From Paraescarpia echinospica (lineage: Eukaryota > Annelida > Polychaeta > Sabellida > Siboglinidae), in NCBI GenBank assembly GCA_020002185.1, contig CM034531.1, forward strand, positions 81,611,360 to 81,675,359: a stretch of DNA of 64,000 nt, read 5' to 3'. Made by a program: the position numbers and the translations under genes. Numbering within the stretch: the stretch's first letter is position 1; every line of letters begins with the position of its first letter. The notes under the pieces are model-generated. The model was not told the origin of the DNA and did no database searches. It saw only the letters and a list, made by a program, of their open reading frames with translations. This document shows, piece by piece, positions 57,376-64,000 of the stretch.

Positions 57376-57865
57376 AGCTGCACTCCACATATACATGAAT
57401 TCACAAAGAGCTTTACGACAGCACTGTTTCGTAAACGCCATAGCAATGTTTAATATAACATACAGTATATATCTTTAAGCTACCTTGCTTTCAAAGGAGT
57501 TTTATTTTTAAAGTAAAGCATCATATCCAATCATACTTACGAACGTCTGCCTAGTGCCTATTGCCAAGTAAGCTTTCTATAGCCAATTGACTTATTCCGA
57601 CGTGTATTCAAACTACACTACACATATTTATCATTATCCGAGGACTGTGTATCGCCAAATTATCTTCAAAAGTGTCGTCCGGCAACACTACAATGATTCA
57701 ACGGGTATGTGGTAGGAACATGACCTGTCTACAACCGTAGAGTATAATGAATGCAGCTATGCGATAACTTCAAATGAGTAAAACAATACGGAAAATATAT
57801 TACAGGGTATATACGAAATATTTATATACGAAAGTGTAATATAAAATCATTTAAATCACTTCAGT
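57376..57865. other. Non-coding stretch, no gene seen
   Basis: AT-rich; nothing recognised. Confidence 0.4.
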
Positions 57866-57869
57866 TCAA

Positions 57870-58250
57870 CGGCCAGCCACTCGTGTTGTGATGCAACTTC
57901 AACGAAGTGACCGGCGATCTATAAGTGCGGTCCTACAGCACCTAAACTGGTCCCCTGTGCGAAAGCGCATCGAGTACAAATTACACATGATTGTACACAC
58001 GGCACTGTATGCAGGGACGCCAGTGTATCTCGCGTCACTGTTACATCGTCACGCACCACGCAGGACCCTACGCTCTGGCGGTGGTCTGCTTCTGTACGTT
58101 CAACGCGTGAACCTAGAACGTTATGGTCGCCGGGCGTTAATTTGCATGTGCTGGGCCGACATTGTGGAACTCTCTGCCACTGGAACTACGCACAAACGAG
58201 AACTCTAGACAGTTTGGAAAATTAGTGAAGACATTTTTGTAATAACCAAT
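57870..58250 (+). pseudogene. LINE ORF2 C-terminal fragment
   Basis: Reads DRRSISAVLQHLNWSPVRKR, IEYKLHMIVHTALYAGTPVY and LASLLHRHAPRRTLRSG. After a shift it gives CVLGRHCGTLC, a decayed form of the G-R-F-S-AP-LWN-LP block. The LxWLPVR-I-FKL pattern is that of the C-terminus of L2/CR1-type ORF2. No tail was seen. Confidence 0.7.
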
Positions 58251-58884
58251 AATATGTTGGGGAAATTCCAAGAACAGCAATGGCGCGCGGTCCTCCAAAA
58301 TGGGTCAATTCGCAACATTGTTCTTGTTCAGCGGCGCATGTTTAATTACCAGCTTCTAAATACTGCTTTTATTAAGCTATTTAAATAAACCTTTCATATA
58401 TGATAGTTTGCCATATGTTAATAAACATATTTTAGAAAAAAAATATAATAATACAAAAATCGTAAATCTAAGCCCTCCCATGCATTTTGGGCTATAGCAA
58501 AAAACGATCTCTTGCGACATGCGACTGGTCTCGTGCAGATGGGTCACTTATAGTCAGACCTCACTTAACCTTTGTATTATGCATATTATGCATATATACA
58601 GTTTTAATTTTTTTTTTAAATATATATTTATTTTAGCATAATATTTTAGTATCTAATCAACTTATTTAATGTAATCTGGCCTTTTATTTATTTTATTTTT
58701 TATGCATTTCTTAATCCAGTGTGTTCAGCTGTTCAGCACGTTTGCTAATCGTTTGCATTATCATTATCATTGCATTCACCCATAATTTTACTATACACAG
58801 GTTTACATATTTACACATCATTTGCCGATTTTGTAAACACACGTGAACGGGACATTAGTCCTGGATTTGATGGTGTATAAATAA
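58251..58884. other. AT-rich stretch, no gene seen
   Basis: T-rich and A-rich runs; nothing recognised. Confidence 0.4.
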
Positions 58885-58885
58885 C

Positions 58886-59437
58886 GTGTATTATTATATC
58901 ACAAAACTTCAGCGTGTTCAAAATTGTCTAGCAAGAGTAGTTACAAGATCTCCTCGTTTTTCTCGCTCTGTACCACTTTTGAAGTCTTTGCATTGGCTTC
59001 CTGTACGATATTGTATGGTATTTAAGATCTACACCATTACGTACCAGGCACTGTCCAGTAAGCAACCATCTCGTTTGCATTCATTGCTTACTCCTATCCA
59101 GCTTCGATCATCTAGTTCTGACCTACTTTTTGTTCCTAGAGTCAACACTAACATTGGAACTAGGGCTTTTTCTGTTGCTGCACAAACTCTTTGGAATATG
59201 CTCCCTCTTAGTGTTAGATCAGTTGAAAATATTACAAAATTCCGTCGTCATTTAAAAACGTATCTTTACAACCTTGCTTATCCACAGTAGCACCCTAGAG
59301 TCTTGACCCATCTGTTGATAACTGGAATACTGCTTATGGATTTTGAGATTGACCAATCCTTTTGTTTTGATGCGCCTCTGAGCTTGGTTTCTAAGGATTT
59401 AGGCGCAATAGAAGTTATCTTATTATTATTATAAGAA
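58886..59437 (+). mobile_element. L2-like LINE 3' end with ORF2 C-terminus
   Basis: A strongly 5' truncated insertion. The open frame to 59290 reads LQRVQNCLARVVTRSPRFSR, LKSLHWLPVRYCMVFKIYTI, FVPRVNTNIGTRAFSVAAQT and LWNMLPLSVRSVENITKFRR, stop after YNLAYPQ. This is the standard end of L2/Rex-type ORF2. The 3' UTR contains GCGCCT (59372) and AGGCGC (59401) as a stem, then a (TTA)n tail to about 59432. The frame has no internal stop, so the insertion is fairly young. Confidence 0.85.
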
Positions 59438-59472
59438 TGTACTGAGATTATTCCCAGAACATTAAACTCTAC

Positions 59473-60945
59473 TTTTTACTGCACCCCCCTTAGACTTCCA
59501 ACCAACTGTACCCCCTTAGACCTCCAACTGTACCCCCTGAGACCTCCAACTATACCCCCTTAGACCTCCAACTGCACCCCTCTTAGACCTCCAACTGTAT
59601 CCCCTTAGACCTCCAACTGTATCCCCTTAGACCTCCAACAGTACCCCCTTGATGCCTGCAACTGCACCCCCTTGATGCCTCCAACTGTACCCCTTAGACC
59701 TCCAATTGTACCCCCTTGATGCCTCCAACTGAACCCCTTAGACCTCCAATTGTACCCCCTTGATGCCTCCAACTGTAACCCTTTAGACCTCCAACTGTAC
59801 CCCCCGAGACCACCAACTGCATCCCTTGATGCCTCCAACTGTACCCCCTTGATGCCTCCAACTGAACCCCTTAGACCTCCAATTGTACTCCCTTAGACCT
59901 CCAACTGTACCTCCTGAGGCATCCAACTGTACCCCCTTAGACCTCCAACTGTACCCCCTTAAACTTCCAATTGTACCCCCTGATACCTCCAACTGTACCC
60001 CTTAATGCCTCCAACTGTACCCCCTTAGACCTCTTACTGTACCCCCTGAGACCTCCAACTGTACCCCCCTTGATGCCTCCATCTGTACCCCTTTAGACTT
60101 CCAACTGTACCCCCTTAGACCTCCAACTGTACCCCCTTGATGCCTCCAATTGTACCCGCTGAGACCTCCAACTGTATCCCCTTGATGCCTCCAACTGTAC
60201 CCCGTTAGACCTCCAACTGCACCCCTTGAGACCTGCAACTGTACCTCTTGATGCCTTCAACTGTACCCCCCTGAGACCTCCAATTGTACCCCCTTGATGC
60301 CTCCAACTGTAAACACTTAGACCTCCAACTGCACCCCCTTAGACCTCCAACTGTACCCCCTTGATGTCTCCAACTGTACCCCCTTGATGCATCCAACTGT
60401 ACCCCCTTACACCTCCAACTGTACCCCCTTGATGCCTCCAACTGTACACACTTAGACCTCCAACTGCACCCCCTTAGACCTCCAACTGTACCCCCTTGAT
60501 GCCTCCAACTGTATCCCCTTGATGCCTCCAACTGTACCCTCTTGATACCTCCAACTGTACCCACTTACACCTCCAACTGTACCCCTTTACACCTCCAACT
60601 GTACCCCCTTACACCTCCAACTGTACCCCCTTACACCTCCAACTGTACCCCCTAAGACCACCAACTGTACCCCCTTAGACCTCCAATTGTACCCGCTGAG
60701 ACCTCTAACTGTACCCCTTGATGCCTCCAACTATACCCCTGAAACCTCCAACTGTACCCCCTTAGACATCCAACTGTACCCCTTGATGCCTCCAACTGCA
60801 CCCCGTTGAGACATTCAACTGTACCCCCTTGAGACATCCAACGGCACCCTATTGAAACCTCCAACTGCACCCTCTTGAGGCATCCAACTGTACTTTCCCA
60901 GGGGCCCCCAAAGACCTCCAACTGCATCCACTTAAGGTTGTTATT
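59473..60945. repeat. 22-24 bp minisatellite, about 1.5 kb
   Basis: Units alternate between CCCCCTTAGACCTCCAACTGTA and CCCCCTTGATGCCTCCAACTGTA, with length variation of 20-24 bp. The minus strand is G-rich and open in several frames (QLEASRGYSW-type repeats), which I take as by-product. Confidence 0.95.
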
Positions 60946-61214
60946 GTGCAAGAGAACCTCGTCTACAAAGTGTCGGATTTGAATAAAAACACAATGACAC
61001 CGTGTGTTCGCCCCACGTGCTCAACATGTTCTTCTTTGGCTTAGCCGCTGTCGTTCTCCACTTTGTGTGTCTGCAAGAATATTCTGGTAAAAAGTGATAT
61101 TTCACTATTCTGCAGTTCGTAACGTCATTGTGGTTCAAAACAAACAAACAAATATAAATAAGTTAATAAAGTAAATAAATAAAACTAAAAAATAGTCTAT
61201 AATTAAAATACTTC
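60946..61214. other. Short non-coding stretch
   Basis: Nothing recognised. Confidence 0.4.
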
Positions 61215-61430
61215 TGCAGTAGTCGCTGTAATTTGGGGGAAATGTAAATGCCTCCACACAAAACATGGGAACGAAGACGTACAATATACAATGGGGGTAC
61301 TGTACTAAGTACTACTGTAAAAGAAAAGGACTTAAGGTTAACCATTAGTGCTGATGTGAAGGTTTCAGAGCAGTGCGGAATTGCAGCTTCAAAGGGAAAT
61401 CAAATCCTTGGGTTAATTAGGCGACATATA
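61215..61430 (+). pseudogene. CR1 RT scrap (same family as 38.8 kb copy)
   Basis: About 200 bp matching 40826-41020: GKCKCLHT-type start, VLSTTVKEKDLRLTISADVK and SEQCGIAASKGNQILGLIRR, cut at both ends. One base is lost near 61294. Confidence 0.9.
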
Positions 61431-61803
61431 TACCTGCCTCATAAGCACTCGCTTGCGTAACGCTCGTGCACATTCACGTCAAGACACGCACGAATATACG
61501 TGTTCACCCAAATGGAGATACCGTGGCGAAGCATGTATAAGCAATACTTCGGCGCACAAACCACTTTTAATTATACGGCGTGTTATTAGTGCATAATGAA
61601 CTTATCGCCATGTCATCGCGCCACAGCTCGCGGGTTACCTGGCTACGAGGTGTTTGTTTGCTCCATCGGTACACACTGCGTGCGCATGCGGCCAAGAAAC
61701 CTGCAACTCGCCGTCACGTCTTATTCGCCTCCGTCTCTCCTCCACGCAAGACGTGAAGTTGCTTTTACCAGTCGGCGAAAAGAACGAAGGAGAAACGTCG
61801 AAG

Positions 61804-63443
61804 ATGTCTGGACAGTGGGCGCACGGACTGTGTAGTTGTTTCGACAACCCAAAGCTTTGCATCATCACCTACTTCATCCCGTGTTTCACAGCCGGAAACA
61901 ATGCTGCCACCGTCGGCAAGAACTGCATCTTGTGGGGTTGTTTGAGCATGCTCGCTCCCTGCTTCATCGCCATTGTCCGCAATGACATCCGAGAACAGAA
62001 GGGCATCGAGGTACGTATCCTTTTAAACAGACGCATTCGACGTGGTTGTGGTCGCTCTAATGTTGACGTCGTTGGACTTCTAGTCGTTTTTTTTCTCAAA
62101 GTCGTTCCAATAAAAGTACTGCGATACTAATATATATATATATATATTATGAGCAGTTTATATGTTTTGGTAACCGGTGCGTGAAAACATGCATGTCAAG
62201 CTAAGTCGTTTGCGAACACCCGACGTCGTCTTCTGTCATTCATTGTTGACCAACTCTCGTCGGTGCGCTGTCCGACTATTTACGACACTTTCAACCATAT
62301 CAAATTGATTAAATTCGCAAGACAGAATTCGTTTTTTTGTAGAAAAACGACCGTGCGTTGCTTGCCATAGCGTGCTGAGTCGTCGCCCTAAGTATGCTGC
62401 GAGGGCCGTTGACATCAGTCAAATTGAGACAATATAAAAAATGGGTGATCGCACATCCAAACGTAGTTCTATGACGTTCATTTCGGGCATATGAAGTAAA
62501 CACAAATCAACTGCTGCTGAAAGATTGCTTCCGAGTAATGACCATCATACAATATGCAGTATCTATGTAGCATGAATTGTTAAACACCCACAGCATGTTT
62601 GGGCGTTACGATGCGTCCTACGATGCCGAGAAACCACAGACAGACCATATGTAAAGAACCAGCGCATCGGCCAAAACGTTATGTTTTATCGCATCTTCAC
62701 TAACATTTCTGCTGAAATTAGGTACTTGCTAAGTTGCTTCGTCGTGTTGACACCATGAAATTAGTTTATATAATAATATTCGTGTGCATTTGGAGCCTAT
62801 GTACAACAAATGATTTAGGTCTATTACGGTATAGACATTCGGAATATCGCACCTACCTATCGTTTAAAAATGCGTTTATCTCAAAGTGTTCCAAACACGC
62901 CTATTCCTCCATGTATATACTGTTAATCTGTGAATAGGTGTTGTTTGGCACTTTTGGCACTTGTTCATGTTGTCTGTTTGTCGTATCGGCGTAGATCAGG
63001 TAACGACTGACGCGTTCCGCCATTGTTTGATACAGATACCGACACTGACCATTTATTGCCATGATCAACTTGTATAAACTATATGTCAATTAGGAATGGG
63101 TTTTGGCGTTGTGCATTCAGCCACAGAAATCATACTACATACAACTAAATAGTATTACCGCCTATATCGCATGCAACACACATGCGTGCAACACACATGC
63201 ATGCAACACGCATGCATGCAACACACATGCATGCAACACATGCATGACACACACATTCTTGCAACACACTTGCATGCAACACACATGCATGCAATACACA
63301 TGCATGTAGTGCGTTTCGTTGTTGCCGATGAATCAGCCAATCAACCCATGAATATTTGTCTTCGTCTCTTGCAGGGGTCGTTCATCAATGATATCGTCAT
63401 GTCGTGCTTCTGTGGTCTATGCGTCATTGTACAAATGGGACAG
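61804..63443 (+). CDS. PLAC8/cornifelin family protein, exons 1-2 of a longer gene
   Basis: Exon 1 codes from ATG 61804 (69 codons, to 62010, donor GTACGT). Exon 2 is 63375-63443 (23 codons, acceptor TCTCTTGCAG, donor GTAATG). Both boundaries are phase 0. The protein starts MSGQWAHGLCSCFDNPKLCI, then ITYFIPCFTAGNNAATVGKN, NDIREQKGIE and GSFINDIVMSCFCGLCVIVQ. The W-GL-CF-D, PC-T-G-NA, R--IR---GI-GS and C-C-CG-C--VQM patterns with paired cysteines define the PLAC8 domain, a small Cys-rich membrane-associated family. Animal members are involved in differentiation and, in related families, in metal handling or cell size. The hydrophobic stretch at about 43-55 could be membrane-inserted. The closing exon (usually beginning with a REL-type block) lies beyond the window. 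The frame is also open upstream of the ATG, but MSG is the usual family start. Confidence 0.92.
63166..63308. repeat. 15-bp repeat ACACATGCATGCAAC in PLAC8 intron 1
   Basis: About nine units with small changes, ending 66 bp before the exon 2 acceptor. Confidence 0.9.
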
Positions 63444-64000
63444 GTAATGTGACATCATGTATACACGGCTTAAGTGGTAATGACAAAAACACGATTAGTT
63501 ACCAATCGCATGTCGAAAGGTACAGAGTTTAAGTGTCATCGTAAAACACGTTATATCTTCATACAATTTACATACGCAAACTAACATATACCCAGTCCAT
63601 ATGTAAATGAGTGAACCATAGTGTTTAAATATAATGTAACTGTTGTCTGCTACTTTGAGTATTTCATGTCCTGTTTACTTTTCTTGCTGAGCAACGAGAT
63701 CGATATTCATAAACATAACATTATGTTGAAAAAGTATTTTTTTTTATGTTTGGTCGGTTTGGTCGGTCAGCGTCTTAGAATATACGCTTTATATTACAGA
63801 ACGAGATGTTTTGATAAAAAACACGATCAGAAATAAATAAAAGTCTGTTGCGAAAAGTTATTTCACAAACCAAATTGTGAAGTCGATGACTCGATATCAG
63901 GTTTGGGAGAGAGAGGCTGGCAGCACGCTAGCATGCGGGTACAAATCAATATGTGTTCGATAACACAAAGTGATTTCAGTGCGTCTTTGCAAGTGCACTG
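63444..64000. other. PLAC8 intron 2 (start); no further exon seen
   Basis: No third PLAC8 exon could be recognised before the window ends. Confidence 0.5.

Noticed and set aside
59605..60951. Several minus-strand frames with QLEASRGYSW repeats as a protein
   Set aside because: The unit length varies between 20 and 24 bp, so no frame is kept through the array.
63171..63340. CNTHA repeat frames
   Set aside because: By-product of the 15-bp repeat in a PLAC8 intron.

Overview
The window is nuclear DNA of an animal, most likely a marine invertebrate; I cannot name the species. The reasons are spliced host genes with GT-AG introns, abundant non-LTR retrotransposons of CR1/L2/RTE type, tRNA-derived SINEs with an L2-like tail, several MITE types and many minisatellites. 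There are no operons, rRNA genes or prokaryotic signals. Most long reading frames belong to mobile elements. Well-supported host genes are few: a Kelch-repeat gene (two exons on the minus strand, 5596-6731) and a PLAC8/cornifelin gene (two exons on the plus strand, 61804-63443, running off the right edge). A TATA-driven single-exon NADAR/YbiA-domain gene with one frame break lies at 43107-43935. A possible small TATA-driven gene with two alternative in-phase last exons lies at 49334-50605.

Left third (1-25.6 kb): a decayed repeat-protein frame, an RT relic, and a strange 1.2 kb low-complexity tract between purine-rich repeats. The Kelch gene follows; the intron in front of its second visible exon holds about 34 copies of a 61-bp repeat, most with a perfect CRE palindrome. 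Next come a truncated CR1 copy, two SINEs, and a 6.9 kb LINE whose decayed ORF1 segment is triplicated as 985-bp units. A TIR element and an RTE element nested in an opposite-strand CR1-like LINE end this part.

Middle (26.4-41.6 kb): a 3.4 kb putative DNA transposon bounded by a perfect 23-bp inverted repeat carries several copies of GTGTCGGTGGACAC. After it lies a near-complete CR1 element: ORF1 with PHD-like finger and SGNH esterase, ORF2 with endonuclease and RT. Its ORF2 is split exactly at GTTTAAA by a 6.46 kb insertion with imperfect inverted ends; joining the flanks restores the frame.

Right third (41.6-64 kb): a patchwork of degenerate local duplications, NRF1-like palindromes, a hAT-like MITE in a GT repeat, a pogo-like MITE, TTACC-rich simple sequence, the NADAR gene and the small candidate gene. 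Then come an internally deleted CR1-like LINE, a 45-bp minisatellite readable as a 15-residue repeat, a SINE, two LINE 3' fragments, a 22-bp minisatellite, a CR1 scrap and the PLAC8 gene. All calls are by eye from sequence; family names rest on recognised motifs, not searches.
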